64,000 bases of DNA from Psococerastis gibbosa (GCA_963971405.1 OZ020489.1:3410001-3474000); one strand, 5' to 3'. Numbered from the stretch's first letter, positions 43,060 to 54,631 are shown. Notes: a model not told the origin generated them from the letters alone. Numbers and translations: made by a program.

Positions 43060-43650
43060 GGTGATGTTGGTGGATGATGTTCATCCGTAACGCGGGTTCA
43101 AAGCAGATGTAGAAGGTTTATCTCAATTTAAATTACACCCATGTCTTCGTCTATTCTTCCTCTTTCAGGCCATGCTATATTTGTCGTGATAGGGCAAGGG
43201 GTTTGGCTGTGGGGGTGTGAAACGTGAGGAAGTGCACCCAAATTTGGCCCAAATTTGCCGATTTTAATCGAAAATACGCCTTTTTCGGCCTACTTTTTTT
43301 GGGGGTGTTAATATCAATTTGAAAACTTCAAACTACTTTAGTTCTTTTCCACCTTTCTACTCTTTCCAGACATACATATATTCAGTTTTACTATCGGTCT
43401 CATCGGTCTATCGGTTCAGGCTCAGGTGAGTGTATAAGCCAACCCTGTTTCGGCGGAAAACAGGTTCAAAGGGTACTTTTCAATTTACATGGATAGAGTA
43501 ATAAATTCCACAGCCTGGAAAAACTACTTAAGGGCTTTTCCACATTTCTTTTTCTTTCCAGTCATATATTTTTTAAGTTAATTGGTTAAATAACGTTAAA
43601 CTATCGTCCGTAAACCGACATTACAACCGACTTAAAAGACAACCAATTTT
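43060..43650 (+). pseudogene. Partial SOAT duplicate: piece of intron 1 only
   Basis: It matches SOAT-1 intron 1 at about 33460-33790, including 'ttaaattacacccatgtctt' and ctatcgtccgtaaaccgac, and stops about 70 bp before the place where exon 2 would begin. No exon is retained. Confidence 0.6.
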
Positions 43651-43754
43651 TTTATTACATACATAGCGTTAGCGTAGGTAGCGTAGAGGAAAAGCAGGGT
43701 CTGCGGAATCTCCCTACACCTGTGACCTGATCGGCCTGAGCCGAAAGGTATTGC

Positions 43755-44605
43755 TTTCCAATTTATACGTAGTATAAGGAAAGCTTTGTGATGGTCGAAA
43801 TTTTCAATTCCGAGATTTCAACGGATTTACACGTTTTGAGGTCCCAGGAACCCAAAAAAGTGGTTTTTACAAAATGTCTGTCTGTCGGTCGGTCTGTCGG
43901 TCTGTCTGTTCGTCGATTTCCGGGCAAACTACTCAGTGGATTTGAGTGAAATTTGGCATGTAGGTTCACAAAAATCATACCTCGGGACCATCTTTTTTTT
44001 TTGGGCTAACTCAATTTGGGGGGGTTTTATTTTCAAAAAACTCCAAAAAAACGTCTAAAAACATTATTTCTCAAAAACGGCTCCAACGATTTCTTTTAAA
44101 TTCTCGTAGATTGTAGTCGTTATTAATGTTGACAAAATGCGGGGGGTCGCTTGCCCCTTGATAGTGTGCTTCTGGGGGTAAAAAAATAAAAATAACTAAA
44201 TTTTAATGAAAAAATGACTAAAAAATGCGAAACCTTTCTATCGATGATTTCTACCTTCAAGCATGTTTTAGGTGTTAAATTGAGTAACGAAACCGGATAG
44301 GTTGCTTTCCCAAAAAAAATATTTGGTTTTGCCCAAAAAATTATTTTTTGAAAAAAATGATAGAAAATTCGCGCTCAAATGCATTGCATGCCCTGCCATT
44401 ATTGCTGTGTGGTAATTAATGTGTTTGTGTGACCTATCGAGAATTTACCTCACTTCCAGTGACGTGTGAGTGGACAACCGCCCCCCCCCCCCGAGATATC
44501 GGAAATTTAACCATAGGAAAAATATTTGCCATAAAATTACTAATTTTCTCTATCTAATAATTTTGATAAATTGGAAAGCATGTTCGAGTGAACTCGGACC
44601 GGTTT
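43755..44605 (-). repeat. Repeat family A, long form
   Basis: Reverse orientation from gctttccaatttatacgtag through a gtctgtcggt microsatellite-like stretch and a C-tract (44480-44492) to actcggaccggttttt. It contains the full ~200 bp after the G-tract, like 16190-17010. Confidence 0.6.
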
Positions 44606-44639
44606 TTGTTCATATTTTCAATTTAACACGTGAACAGAA

Positions 44640-45215
44640 ACCTATTATTAAGTAAGGACATTTTATAGAAAACAAAAGTACCGTATTATGAAAATGGAGC
44701 CCGAGTCAATCAAAAAGTAAGTACGCCTAATTTAATAATATATTTTTTTCCTGTTAGGAAGTTACCCCCCATTGTTGTTAAAGCTATAACAGATGCGGAA
44801 AGTGGAATTTAAAGGAAGCCGCCATGCAAATAGGAATGGGAGGAATTAAGGCCGATTCGTATTTCACTTTTTTACCCATAACTCGTCTTCAAGTCACAGC
44901 TGGATGGCTGGTTAGCAGCAACATGTGACTTGGATGCCTCGAATTATACATGGTTGCTGGTTGTTGGGATGCCACTTGGGCCTATAATGCGGTGGTTTCC
45001 CCTTGCCTTCCGCATCCTATGCCGTTGACCGTCACCTATGTTGCCAGGATCCAGTTCGTCCGCCTTTAGGGAGATTTTCGTCTCCCATGGACCAGAGGGT
45101 GCCCATGCCCTAACTCCACGGAGTTAGGCGGGGGTCTTTGGCCGAACCCCTGTACGGTACCTGCCTGTGTCAGCCGTCATTGAATGTTGACGTTGCCCGC
45201 CCCTCACTGCGAGGA
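44640..45215 (+). pseudogene. Orphan SOAT exon 1 copy with flanks
   Basis: 44694-44716 is a copy of SOAT exon 1 (MEPESIKK) with an intact donor aaaaa|gtaagt. The 5' flank and the following ~500 bp, including a SINE family 4 copy (44890-45215), match 57335-57905 closely. It could be an unused duplicate, or an alternative first exon of SOAT-2, whose exon 2 lies 15 kb downstream. No other SOAT exon follows before 57397. Confidence 0.6.
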
Positions 45216-45319
45216 GGTATAGGTCAGGAGTTTGCTGAGGGGCATAACCCATAACTGAAAAGACGTAATCGGAGAGGCCTTTTATGTGTGACATGAAAGT
45301 TGTCCAAAATATATCAGTA

Positions 45320-45880
45320 CAAACAGAAATAACCGGTATACGAGTAAAACCGTACATGCTTTCGTATTTATCAATTAGTATAGGAACCAAGGTGATATGA
45401 TAATATGAGTAATTGCATGGTGAACTATTGTCTTAGGGTTAAATTTTAGTTGCCTCAAATTTCCCTTTCCCAAAGCACTGTTTAGATCCTAGTCTGGCTT
45501 AGTCTAGAACTGATAGATCAATGTAGTACAACACAGTAATATTGGCAGTGTATTCTATAGATATTGGGGCATCGTTCGGTACTGTGTTGATATTATCTTT
45601 TTTTTCGTATGAATTATCTATTTAATTTATTCAAAACATTACTTTTTTTTATATTGAAAACCAAAATTTTGCTTTAACCTCCCAAGATCTGAGTTTTATA
45701 TGAACATATACATGCCGAATTTATCACAAATCATTAAGTATAATTTGCCTACAGTTTGCAACACAGAAATATGATAACAATCCAGATTTCAAGACCTATA
45801 CCCATAGGAAGGAAATAGAAGAAAGAACCGGTCCCACATATACAATACATTTGCTTTCCTATTTTCTATTAATATAATAT
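45320..45880. repeat. Diverged repeat A-like sequence
   Basis: Weak matches to family A at both ends (catgctttcgtatttatcaa at 45356, agaaccggtcccacatat at 45824). The interior is poorly conserved. Confidence 0.35.
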
Positions 45881-45929
45881 AATAACTATCCGGCTTAGTT
45901 AACCACTAGTTCCATGGTGCCAACGGCCT

Positions 45930-46275
45930 TACCATGTTGATTCCATTAGAGCAGAGCATGTTTCAAACTGCGGCAACTTGGTAGTGTGCACAGCGTTGGC
46001 AGGGGAACATGGTGGGACATGATAACGCGCTTAGGCAGTATAAGTCGAGTCCTGGTCACCTCCGATATAATCGTGTGACTTTACCAAGTTCCCCAAGTGG
46101 TTCGGAATCCACTATAATCAGGAGGTCCACCCTGTTAGTCAACTCCCCTTTCCCCGAGGTGAAAGAGTCTGCCCTTAGGGTGCCTCAAGTTAACAAACAG
46201 ACTCACTCCCCCCGCCAGGCTGACAGGGTTGCTTAAAAGCAGAAATGCTGAAAGCAGGCGTTAGAAACAACAACA
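45930..46275 (+). mobile_element. SINE-like element (family B long form)
   Basis: A diverged relative of 856-1098 continuing into a longer 3' end with gaggtgaaagagtctgccc and gaaagcaggcgttagaaac, shared with 10146-10490. Confidence 0.55.
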
Positions 46276-46329
46276 CTAGTTCCATGGTAAAGAACCGGTA
46301 TGACCGACATGGGCGCCGAGTTGTGAAAA

Positions 46330-46690
46330 ATTGAAAAATTGATCATACAAATGTCTTGATCGAGTTCGTTAACCAGCTAGATCCACTATTTAGTTACAAG
46401 ATGGCGACCGATTAAAACCTTATATAACTCATATCTTAGTTAATATTGGTCGCAGAGGAATGAATTAAAATCTGACTGAAAGCCCGCATTATTATCTACG
46501 ATAATGGTTATCAACACTTCTTACGACAAATCAAAAACTTTAAGATGGGGTCCAGTCAAAGTGGAAATAATGTGATAAGTAAAAGTTCATAGTCGTTATT
46601 GTGGTTCGAAATTTGGAACACAAGAGTGTTTTGTGTGTTGATTTTGTGGTCGGAAAACGAATGAAGTTTTTTAAATTTCTTATTACATAC
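46330..46690 (+). repeat. Repeat family G
   Basis: Reverse-complement counterpart of 41060-41470 with gatcgagttcgttaaccagc and 'ttaatattggtcgcagagg'. Confidence 0.5.
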
Positions 46691-46755
46691 ATAAATTTAG
46701 CGTAGGTACTAGGTAGCATAGGGGAAAACCGGGGTCTGGAATCTCCCTACACCAG

Positions 46756-46931
46756 CAGCCTGATCGAGGCGATTATAATACCAGGGTTAAATAAATACCC
46801 TAGGATTATAACTGTAAACAAACAAATTTTGAACAGCACTTTCCATTATAAAATTATCTTGTTTACATTGTTAATACCAGGGGATTAAATAAATACCGGT
46901 ATTATAATCGCCTCGATCAAGCTGTTGGCTG
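46756..46931. mobile_element. CAGCCTGATC TIR element, host of a LINE insertion
   Basis: The left end gcctgatcgaggcgattata and the right inverted gattataatcgcctcgatcaa bound about 170 bp. The LINE 46932-47410 is inserted next to the right end. Confidence 0.55.
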
Positions 46932-47410
46932 TGCAGAGAAAAACTGCAGAGGAATGGAAGAAAGTCCCGGAAAGCAGATTTGCTAAGAAGGTTATTCCGG
47001 GTCCTAGTAAAAAGCTCACCGATCAGCTTCTCTCTTTAAGTAGAGAGCAAGCTAGAAGGGTGGTTGGCACGCTTACGGGCCACGGCCACTTCAACAAACA
47101 CATGCATAGGGTTGGCGTGAAAAACGACAGTAGATGCAGACTGTGTGAAGTTGAAGAAGAAACAGCTGAACACATTCTCTTTGAATGTGAAGCGCTGGGA
47201 CAAACTCGATACCAAACTCTTGGCCACCCTAGGTCTGAAGAGGAAACCATCCGATCTAATCCCATCACAAAAACACTAGAATTTATCAAAAAGACTGGTG
47301 TTATAAGATGGGCGTAGACGGCAAACGTGGAAGCAAAAGACCTTCTAGGTCGACGCTTATAGGAACTCAAACGAGTAGGCCCCACGAAGGAAAAAAAAAA
47401 AAAAAAAAAA
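46932..47410 (+). mobile_element. Jockey-type LINE 3' end with poly-A and target duplication
   Basis: An open frame to 47317 encodes the LINE C-terminus with the zinc-knuckle-like CRLCEVEEETAEHILFEC, preceded by LTGHGHFNKHMHRVGV. A poly-A tail (47390-47412) ends it. A 13-bp direct repeat, aagctgttggctg, flanks it at 46919-46931 and 47411-47423. It is 5'-truncated and likely recent. Confidence 0.85.
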
Positions 47411-47538
47411 AAGCTGTTGGCTGCTGATCGGCCAGAGCCGTAGTTTCATTGGAAATTAAATTCCGGTTGCCTCGTCTGTCCCCATCCGAAAGATATATGT
47501 AGGTAGTTTCAGGTTTGTGCTAAAGAAAATTATAGCTG

Positions 47539-47724
47539 TGTTCTGTAGTTTACCCATTATACTATTCTGTTATATCCATTAATTATTGTACAGGATTAAA
47601 TAATATAGTAATAAATTAATAATTCGGTAAATCGTTCATCCATCTTTATTTATTGTTTACGACCATACAACTCCAACTAATGGTTTTCCGGAATACGTGG
47701 TTCTAGAAAACCACAGACACCACA
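47539..47724 (-). repeat. 3' LTR of the gypsy element
   Basis: 186 bp, identical by eye to 52122-52307. It bears an AATAAA-poor, AT-rich interior and the TG...CA ends. Confidence 0.9.
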
Positions 47725-47888
47725 GTCCTCCCCCTTGTAGAAAAAAAAATAATTGCAAACCTCCTAGGCATAGTAATAGACAAAGGACAGGGGAGCTCTG
47801 CGGGTGCCACAGTACACTAGCAACATACCATAAGAGAAGAAAAAAAAATCACTGCACTCGACAGGCCATGCACTCGTAACGCGCACTT

Positions 47889-50800
47889 TCATATATTCAA
47901 GCGCTGTGGAGCTCGGCGATTTCTGACAGGACGACGAGCCGCCACTGTTTCTGCAGCAGGCGAAGGTGCCTCCATCTGCATATTAGCCATCGAAGTTCGC
48001 CTTGGAGTGAGCGATTGCCTAGATGTACTCTGCTGCTCGCCAGAAGTAGAGCTTATAATAATGGAATCTCTCTGAGGAGTGAGCGGTGCTTGAATTACTG
48101 TAGTCAGCTGCTCGCCCGAAGTAGTATCCATAATACTTGAATCTCGCTGAGGAGTGGGCGGTGCTTGAATTGGAGTAGGACCAGGATTCGCGATAGGCTG
48201 CTTGTATGCTCTTTCTTCACGGAGAGGGATGTCCTGTCCCACCGGACGTATTTGACCTCCGTGTCGACGCCATAGCTCGTTTCCCACCTGCACCGTGTAT
48301 TGTAATGCCCCATCCTTGCTGATGATGGTCCCAAAGACCCAACGCCGTAACGGCGTAGTGTAGTTACGTACCGCCACTTTTTCTCCAGGCTGGAAAACAG
48401 GATCTTGGAAAAGGGTGTCTCTCTGCTCTGAGATGGCCCGACCAATATTCGGGCGTAAGATAGTAAGAGGTGACGATATCTCTCGCCCCAAAAATAAACT
48501 TGCAGGACTGTGCCCTGTAAGCACGTGAGGAGCTCTGCGATATGCAAATAAAAATTCTTGTAAGTTGTCGTATAAATTGTTCTGATTCTGGAGACAGCGT
48601 AAAGCTTGTTTCATACTTCCAACATAACGTTCAGCCTGTCCATTGCTTGCTGGATAGTGTGGGGGCGACGTAAGATGCCGAATACCAAGTTTACGTAAAA
48701 ATGCTTGGAACTCCGTTCCCACAAACGTCGACTGATTGTCCGAAACTAAGCAAATCGGGTGACCATATCGAGCAAACAATGTTCTTAAAACAGTAGTAGT
48801 AGTATTAGCTGTCATTGAAGACATCGGAAAAATCTCAGGCCATTTAGAATAAGAATCAACCACTATTAAAAAAATTTTGCCTGCATACGAAGCAAAATCT
48901 ATATGTATTCTCTCCCACGGTTTTGCGGGGTACTCCCAGTAGTGCACCTTGGGGGTTTTTTGCTGCGTTTTGTATTCAGCGCAGTTGACACAATTGCGAC
49001 ACAAATTCTCTATGTCTTGGTCAATATTTTTCCAATACACGTATGAACGTGCTAACGCTTTCATTTTAACTACTCCCATATGACCCAAATGCAGTTCATG
49101 GAGTATTGTGCGTTGTAATTTTGCTGGTATAACCGCACGAATGCCTAGCAATATGCATCCTGCATGCAATGAATATTTGCCATCGTGAAATGACTCACCA
49201 GCACGTAGTTTTTCAAGAATAGGCATCAAGTCTGGATCTTCTCTGGTGGCCTTCGCCAGATCCACAGGCTTGATTGGCACAACCTGTAAATGATGGGTTT
49301 GGAATTCTTCAACATCATCCAGGTCAAACAAGGTCTCCGATGTAACAGGTAGGCGTGAAAGCATATCTGCATTGCCGTTATCATCACTCTTTCTGTATTT
49401 CACGTCGAACTGAAATTGTTGCAAGTACAGCGCGTAGTGTAGAAGTCGTGTAGCAGTAATAACTGGTAACTTCGCCTTAGGCCCAAAAATATGACACAAA
49501 GGCTTGTGATCTGAAACTAGACAGAATCGACGTCCCAACAGGTAACGGTAAAACTTGGAAACGCCCCATTTAATCGCCAGTGCTTCCTTACAGAGTTGGG
49601 CGTAGTTGCGTTCGCTGGGTGAAAGTATGCGAGAAGCAAACGCTATAGGCCTCTCTGAGCCATCACTGAAACGATGAGCGATCACCGCCCCAATTCCGAC
49701 CGGGCTAGCATCCACAGACAAAATTACTGGAAGGTCCGGCCTGTAGTGCACAAGAACCTTCTCTGAAACTATCTCCTTTTGTAAAGCTTTCAAGCTTTGG
49801 TCGCACTGTTTAGTCCATGTGAATTTTGTATCGTGCTTTGTTAACTCGTATAAAGGCTTGGCTATCGTAGCTAAATTTGGTATAAAACGTGCATAAAAAG
49901 TTACCATTCCCATGAATGATTTTACCTCTTTGGCATTTTGAGGTTTTGGAGCATTAAGTATAGCCTGTATTTTTTCATCAGTCTTATGCAGGCCGTCCTT
50001 TGACATTTTGTAACCCAGGTATTGGACGGAAGATTTCAGGAATTCACATTTACTGTAATTTAGTCGCTGTCCATTTTCTTTCAATCTAGAAAACACTAAT
50101 GCAAGGCGACTAAGTAGCTGTTCAGCTGTATCTCCTTGAACCAACATATCGTCATAAAATACGTAAATTCCTTCGATGTCTCGTAGAACACCTTCAATAT
50201 AACGTTGCCAAATGGCTGGCGCCGCATTGACCCCAAACATCAGACGTGTCGGTTGATAAAGTCCCTTGTGTGTATTTAAGGTTAGAATCTTACCGGTGTC
50301 TGGTGTAACAGGTAGCGACAAGTAAGCAGTACGACAGTCCAGTTTGGCAAAATATTTACCATGCCCCAAAGTAGACATCAAATCTTCAATATCTGGCATT
50401 GGATGTTGAGGAACCTCAATGAGCTGATTGCATGTAACGCTGTAGTCAGCACAAAGACGTATGGACCCGTCTCCCTTAAGTACAGGAACCACTGGAGTCG
50501 CAAAGTCCGACCTTTCGACAGGGCGTAAAATTCCTTCTGCAACTAAACGGTCAATCTCGGCCGAAATTTTTGGCTTCAAAGCAAATGGTACTGGTCGCGC
50601 CTTTAAGTACTTAGGACTAGCGCCAGTTTTTAACTGTAATTCAGCACAAAAATTCTTTGCGATACCTGTGCCACTGCTAAAAATTTCCTTGTTCTCCGCT
50701 AACAATTTCTGTAGCTTCGCTTCGGCAGACGGCGTAATTGTAGCGGTTGCATGAAAAACAGGTGAAATTTGCAGACTTTGACACCACTCACGTCCCATGA

Positions 50801-52022
50801 GTGGAGGCAGGTTACCTGGCACTACAAAAAGTCGCAAGTTAGCCGTCGAGGCTTTGTAAGTCACAGGCACTGTAACAACTCCTTTAGGTGTGATTATCGT
50901 ACCACCATAACCCCGGAACTGAGTCTTTGTAGGTTGCAACGGAGCATTCAACTGTAAGTCTTTGTATAAATGTTCATTTAAAATAGTATGAGCACTTCCA
51001 GTATCCAATTCTAACGATACTGTTTTATTCCCTACTTGCAGTGGAACCATGTAAGGTTTATAAAAGTCATTACTCACGGATGTCACGGAATACAATGTAT
51101 AAATGGGTAATGAATCTTCCACCGCGTGAACCGTTTTCTTTGAAAGGCAGACGGCTGCCACATGAGAGCCGCGTCCGCAATTTGTACATTTTAAGTTCTT
51201 TTTCTTGCAATCAGGAGCCTTGTGCGAGTCAACCATACCGCACCTGTAGCACACAATCTGTTTCCCCTTCGTAGTAGAGGTAGACTGCTTTGAAGTAGAT
51301 TCCTTCTTGCCCTGAGTAACTTTATTCTTCTGAAAAGACTTGTTTTTTATTTTATTAACGGAACTAGAAGGTTGCACTAGCAATTCCCGTGTCCCTGACG
51401 ACGCAGATTCAAGAGACACCGCCAGAGCATAAATCTTATCGAAATCAGCGTTATCTTCCTCAAGAACACGATCTAAAATGTGACGATCTCGTAAACCTGC
51501 CACAAAAACATCCCTGAGGACCTCTGATAACACGCTGGAAGCATACTTGCAAGGAACAGCTAAGTGGCGTAAAGATGCCGAATAAGCTGCCAATGATTCT
51601 CCCTCTTGCTGTCGGCGTTTATATAGTGTATGCCGAGAAGGTATGACTAAAGGTGTTGGTCGCAAATGACCTTGCAAAAGTTTAGTCACATCATCATACT
51701 GTGAGTTTGCAAGCGTTTTCGGATGTAGCAAATCCTTAGTAAGTCCATATAAATCAGTAGGCAAACTATGCATAAACAATTGCAGCATCGTGCTATCATC
51801 AGTAATGCTGTAAAGTTTAAAAGCTGCACTACATTTTTCAATGTGTAACGCAATGTCGTCACTTGCAATAAATTTATCAAGTTTTGGAAAACTCTTTCCC
51901 CCACCTGTAGCAGGTTGAGCAGGTGAACCTTGCCCTTGGGGTCTAGTTAAAGCCTTCAAAATATCCGACATCGTCTTCTGCATATTCAAATTGGCTTGCA
52001 AAACGTCTTTTAGATCTGTCAT
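47889..52022 (-). CDS. gag-pol polyprotein of the gypsy element
   Basis: A single frame of 1377 codons. In order: gag-like region, two CCHC zinc knuckles (about residue 258-292), aspartic protease (about 340), reverse transcriptase (about 480-680), RNase H (about 740-870), integrase with its zinc-binding N-terminus (about 970-1010) and catalytic core (about 1050-1140), then a Pro/Ser/Thr-rich tail. The order RT-RNase H-integrase is that of Ty3/gypsy. Gag and pol are fused with no separate envelope gene. This is element coding, not a host gene. Confidence 0.93.
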   Translation of the reverse strand: MTDLKDVLQANLNMQKTMSDILKALTRPQGQGSPAQPATGGGKSFPKLDKFIASDDIALHIEKCSAAFKLYSITDDSTMLQLFMHSLPTDLYGLTKDLLHPKTLANSQYDDVTKLLQGHLRPTPLVIPSRHTLYKRRQQEGESLAAYSASLRHLAVPCKYASSVLSEVLRDVFVAGLRDRHILDRVLEEDNADFDKIYALAVSLESASSGTRELLVQPSSSVNKIKNKSFQKNKVTQGKKESTSKQSTSTTKGKQIVCYRCGMVDSHKAPDCKKKNLKCTNCGRGSHVAAVCLSKKTVHAVEDSLPIYTLYSVTSVSNDFYKPYMVPLQVGNKTVSLELDTGSAHTILNEHLYKDLQLNAPLQPTKTQFRGYGGTIITPKGVVTVPVTYKASTANLRLFVVPGNLPPLMGREWCQSLQISPVFHATATITPSAEAKLQKLLAENKEIFSSGTGIAKNFCAELQLKTGASPKYLKARPVPFALKPKISAEIDRLVAEGILRPVERSDFATPVVPVLKGDGSIRLCADYSVTCNQLIEVPQHPMPDIEDLMSTLGHGKYFAKLDCRTAYLSLPVTPDTGKILTLNTHKGLYQPTRLMFGVNAAPAIWQRYIEGVLRDIEGIYVFYDDMLVQGDTAEQLLSRLALVFSRLKENGQRLNYSKCEFLKSSVQYLGYKMSKDGLHKTDEKIQAILNAPKPQNAKEVKSFMGMVTFYARFIPNLATIAKPLYELTKHDTKFTWTKQCDQSLKALQKEIVSEKVLVHYRPDLPVILSVDASPVGIGAVIAHRFSDGSERPIAFASRILSPSERNYAQLCKEALAIKWGVSKFYRYLLGRRFCLVSDHKPLCHIFGPKAKLPVITATRLLHYALYLQQFQFDVKYRKSDDNGNADMLSRLPVTSETLFDLDDVEEFQTHHLQVVPIKPVDLAKATREDPDLMPILEKLRAGESFHDGKYSLHAGCILLGIRAVIPAKLQRTILHELHLGHMGVVKMKALARSYVYWKNIDQDIENLCRNCVNCAEYKTQQKTPKVHYWEYPAKPWERIHIDFASYAGKIFLIVVDSYSKWPEIFPMSSMTANTTTTVLRTLFARYGHPICLVSDNQSTFVGTEFQAFLRKLGIRHLTSPPHYPASNGQAERYVGSMKQALRCLQNQNNLYDNLQEFLFAYRRAPHVLTGHSPASLFLGREISSPLTILRPNIGRAISEQRDTLFQDPVFQPGEKVAVRNYTTPLRRWVFGTIISKDGALQYTVQVGNELWRRHGGQIRPVGQDIPLREERAYKQPIANPGPTPIQAPPTPQRDSSIMDTTSGEQLTTVIQAPLTPQRDSIIISSTSGEQQSTSRQSLTPRRTSMANMQMEAPSPAAETVAARRPVRNRRAPQRLNI

Positions 52023-52121
52023 TGTGGCAAAGTAAAAGTACCACGTGCACTAGTAAGTAAGCAATAAGCAAAAACAATCGCAAAATAGTAAATATAGTAG
52101 GCTAATTACCGACTGCGCCAC

Positions 52122-52307
52122 TGTTCTGTAGTTTACCCATTATACTATTCTGTTATATCCATTAATTATTGTACAGGATTAAATAATATAGTAATAAATT
52201 AATAATTCGGTAAATCGTTCATCCATCTTTATTTATTGTTTACGACCATACAACTCCAACTAATGGTTTTCCGGAATACGTGGTTCTAGAAAACCACAGA
52301 CACCACA
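52122..52307 (-). repeat. 5' LTR of the gypsy element
   Basis: 186 bp, next to the tRNA-Ser-like primer-binding site. The element promoter should lie here, by family rule. Confidence 0.9.
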
Positions 52308-52499
52308 AGCTGAAATTAAATCATCCCCGTATTTCAGCCTTATCCTTGATACACCTTAAGATGTACCTAAAATGTATCTAAAATTGATCTGTGGTACACC
52401 GAGGTATGTCTTAAAATTTTATTTTTTATTAAAAAAAGTTGAAGTTAATTACATGCTGCTTCTACTGTTACTTTGTTCTGGCACGTTTTCCATTATTAC

Positions 52500-53020
52500 T
52501 GCTTTCCAATTTATACGTAGTATAACGAAAGCTTCCGAGATTTCAACGGATTTACACGTTTTGAGGTCCCAGGAACCAAAAAAGTGGTTTTTACGAAATG
52601 TCTGTCTGTCTGTCTGTCTGTCTGTTCATTGATTTCCAGGCAAACTGCTCGTCCAATTTTGATGAAATTTTGCATGTAGGTTCACAAAACTCATACCTCG
52701 AGACAAGTTTTTTTATTTTGGGCTAACTCAATTTGGGGGGGTTTTATTCTAAAAAGACTAAAAAAAAAAAACGTCTAAAAAAATTATTTCTCAAAAACGG
52801 CTCCAACGATTTCCTTTAGATTCACATATATATTAGTCGTTATTAATGTTAATAAAATGCGAGGGGTCGCTTGCCCCTCGATAGTTTGCTTCCCCCCCCC
52901 CCAGATATCGGAAATTTAACCATAGGAAAATTATTTACCACGAAATTACTCATTTTCTTTATCTACTAATGTTGATAAATTGGAAAGCATGTTCGAGTAA
53001 ACTCGGACCGGTTCTTTTCT
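52500..53020 (-). repeat. Repeat family A
   Basis: Reverse orientation from gctttccaatttatacgtag, with a gtctgtctgtctgtc tract (52599-52625), a C-tract (52893-52902) and the actcggaccggttctt end. Confidence 0.6.
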
Positions 53021-54210
53021 TTATTCTACAAACGTTCTTCTTCCCATTCCACTATTGAATGTCACTCATAATAAAAAACATGAAATAATGAGACAAGGTA
53101 GGGTGCACCAAAGGTCTTGGGGGGGGGGGGGGGGCGCAGCAGAAGTTGTTTACGCCACTGCAAGGACGACTGTATTGTATATATTACAACACAGAAATAA
53201 TGGCAGTGTAGCTATTTTAAATGTATAATGAATTAGTAGGCTATATTATAAAATATAAATATAATAAATTACCCATAATTTATTTAAAATAAAAACCAAA
53301 ACTTTGCTTGGGAAGGCACCCTATTTGGTTTAGTTACTTTATTTAACACTTAATACGGCACCCACTTAATATACTGTATATAGGTACCTGAAGAAAGTAT
53401 CCATCCATAGAAAGGTTCCACAAGAAAAAATATTTTTTAGTCATTGTTCATGAATATTGAGTCTTTTCTTGGCCCCAGAACCAAACTATCAAAGTGAGAA
53501 GTAACCTAATGGTTTTTATTTACGTTAATATTGACTACAATATACAGTAGCCTATACGAATTTAGAGAAAATCGTAGGAGCCATTTCTGAGAAAAAAATA
53601 TTTTAGCTGTTTTTTTGGAGTGTTTGGAAGGTAACCCCCCCCCCCCCCCCGCCCCCCCATGTTGAGTTAGCCCAAAATAACCTACATGCTATATTTAATC
53701 AAAATCCACAGAGAATTATTGCGCATAGTAACGCGGAATGAGTTCAAAAACTGTGGCGAATTGGTGTTGGTGAAGGCCACAATGTCATATACCTATATTG
53801 AAATGTAGAGGAGCATTTCTGCTAATTTAATGGATATTTCCTATGAAAATGGACTTTGTACAAAAAACGCGGAAGGCACTGCGATTTGCTCTTAAGCTGA
53901 TTATAATGAGTCCTAACGAAAATAACCGCTGAATTTGAGATAAATTATAGGCTATACAGTGGTATGGTAGTTATAACATGATGAAGGCCCCATGACGTTT
54001 GAATCTTCTTCCTCTTCTCTACTCACAATATAATAATATTAATAATAGTTTAATTCCCAAAATAAATTCAGTTATATAAGTTTATACATAAAGTTTTTTT
54101 TCTTTGGGCAGATCGGCTGCGGGCTGCAGCCTGCAGAAAATCTTTCCAACTTCTTCTCCATTCTTTATATCTACGTCCTGGGCCCCTCTCGAGAGTTCCA
54201 TATATAGTTT
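53021..54210. other. Gene-free stretch with a diverged repeat A-like part
   Basis: G-tract at 53119-53134 and C-tract at 53634-53655. Weak family A resemblance runs from about 53280 to 53710 (gttgagttagcccaaaataa). No gene. Confidence 0.35.
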
Positions 54211-54214
54211 GAAT

Positions 54215-54390
54215 AAATAAATAAATAGGCCTATTGACTTTTTTTGTTCTTTTACCATGCCAACATAGCGGAGTTAGGGCTATACAGCCCTCTCTTACGC
54301 TCAACTAGAAAGACCCGGGACCGCCTGCTTTACATGCCCTCCGAAGCATGGCTAGAAAATGCAGCAAGTGTCTTCTACGTACGTAAGCCT
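54215..54390 (-). mobile_element. SINE family 1
   Basis: Reverse copy with an aaataaataaat tail at its 3' end (54210-54226), then agcggagttagggctat and ctttacatgccctccgaagc. Confidence 0.65.
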
Positions 54391-54631
54391 TCCTTGTTCA
54401 ACCCCTGTTGCTGGTGCTTTCTATTAAGGTATCAAGGAGTTGTTCATGTCTAATCAGGTACTCCATCTACTTTATTCTTATCACGGATTCTTCTTTTAAC
54501 GTCATATTCTCAACGATTGGTTGGCAGCAACTCCCTACATATCATCTTCTAGCTCTCTCGGTCCTGCGCCTTCCTCTTCGGTTCTTGTCATGGTTCTTGT
54601 TACGGTTCTTGATACTTCCCCTCAGTTGAGC

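Larger units (their letters stand above)
47539..52307 (-). mobile_element. Ty3/gypsy LTR retrotransposon, apparently whole
   Basis: The element reads on the - strand. Both 186-bp LTRs are identical by eye. They have TG...CA ends and a 5-bp target duplication, agctg, at 47534-47538 and 52308-52312. Next to the 5' LTR (52107-52120) is a primer-binding site tggcgcagtcggta, which fits the 3' end of a tRNA-Ser. A purine tract, aagggggagga, lies beside the 3' LTR. One long gag-pol frame fills the interior and no break is seen. Identical LTRs suggest a very recent insertion. Confidence 0.93.

Noticed and set aside
47036-47385. Reverse-strand frames across the LINE end at 46932-47410
   Set aside because: They are shadows of the zinc-knuckle-bearing + strand frame.
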